Program-made: the position numbers and the translations under genes
Notes under the pieces: model-generated
The model's input: only the letters and a program-made list of their open reading frames with translations
What the model was told of the DNA's origin: nothing
Database searches by the model: none
Part shown: positions 63,575 to 64,000 of the stretch, piece by piece
Layout: every line of letters begins with the position of its first letter
Position numbering within the stretch: position 1 is the first letter of the stretch
Assembly (NCBI RefSeq): GCF_003966225.1
Contig: NZ_RXNU01000001.1
Coordinates: forward strand, 740,345-804,344
Length of the DNA: 64,000 bases
Reading direction: 5' to 3'
Source: Shewanella canadensis
GTDB taxonomy: Bacteria; Pseudomonadota; Gammaproteobacteria; Enterobacterales; Shewanellaceae

Positions 63575-64000
63575 TTATAAAAATATAACAAGAAAATAAA
63601 CAAGGACACGTAACAGTTGGCTATGTTTCGCTCCGCTACACAATTATAGCCAACCATTACTTAGCCTGTTATTTTAGCGTTACCGCATAACTGATTGTAA
63701 CGACTCCGTCAGACCGTTAGGCGTGTTCAACTATCTAAGTCTCTCAGCAAGCTGCTCAGGCGCATCATATAGCTCTTTAGGAGGCTTAGTTGGTGATAGG
63801 TGTGGATCATCGACTGTATTATGATTAGAGAGGAGCAGTAGCTAAAGCGGGGCGAATAAGTGTGATGTATAGATGCGTATTCCGGCGATTGCGATCACTC
63901 ATTTCGGTTTAATCCGATCACCTAAATCATCTTTTCTCTCTTCCCCTTATTTTTACCCTAAGTGATCGGATTGCGCCAGTTTTCTCATCGATTCACCACC
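63575..64000. other. Right end: non-coding, with inverted repeat of a possible mobile element
   Basis: No gene. AATCCGATCAC (63911-63921) and GTGATCGGATT (63962-63972) are perfect 11-bp inverted arms 40 nt apart, and GCGATCACTCATTTC-like sequence around 63889 adds a third related piece. Multiple terminal repeats like these occur at insertion-sequence ends (IS21-type elements, for example); the rest would lie beyond the window. Confidence 0.4.

Overview
The window looks like a chromosomal segment of a Shewanella-type marine gammaproteobacterium. The evidence is the putrescine operon layout, the CPFC-type Dsb partner of an arylsulfate sulfotransferase, and an OmpK/Tsx-type porin. No database search was possible, so the genus is an inference. 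About the first 25 kb reads as core genome; the rest is a mosaic accessory region built around repeated tRNA 3'-end fragments.

Core part (1-25.4 kb). A nucleoside hydrolase (cut by the window edge), a CYTH-domain class IV adenylate cyclase homologue and a large ankyrin lipoprotein come first. Then follows a putrescine uptake and catabolism region: puuB (minus strand) divergent from the regulator puuR, then puuD-puuA, potFGHI and a second puuB-like oxidase, followed by a chemoreceptor. Sites resembling the E. coli PuuR box lie between puuB and puuR and upstream of puuD. Next is a three-gene 2-oxoacid:acceptor oxidoreductase operon (flavin/Fe-S electron-transfer protein, alpha, beta) with a 108-bp tandem duplication at its first gene junction. 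Three small genes close this part.

Mosaic part I (25.4-42.9 kb). A Crp/Fnr-like regulator occurs twice as an almost identical ~0.86-kb direct repeat. A diverged ~300-bp repeat carrying a 16-bp palindrome occurs twice, each time ahead of a cassette of small uncharacterised genes. Between them lies a dsbL-dsbI-lipoprotein-assT-ompK operon with a divergent TetR regulator. After a 42-bp tRNA 3'-end fragment come small secreted proteins, the second Crp/Fnr copy, and an RND efflux pump with its lipoprotein adaptor.

Mosaic part II (42.9-52.2 kb). A visibly G+C-richer, tightly overlapping operon encodes an Mrp/Mnh-type cation:proton antiporter of unusual composition, with an embedded universal stress protein and two very small upstream genes. 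It is bracketed by a decayed and a clean copy of the same tRNA 3' end plus terminator.

Mosaic part III (52.2-64 kb). A tyrosine integrase sits beside the tRNA fragment, followed by an unknown 297-aa protein, an AlpA-like regulator and an HUH rolling-circle replication initiator with two internal repeat arrays. Then comes a two-gene Gabija anti-phage system (GajA OLD-type ATPase/TOPRIM nuclease and GajB UvrD-like helicase). The right end holds gene remnants (thioesterase, SNase-like nuclease), a membrane protein with ten 12-residue repeats, and an unidentified inverted repeat. This part looks like an integrative element that carries phage defence.
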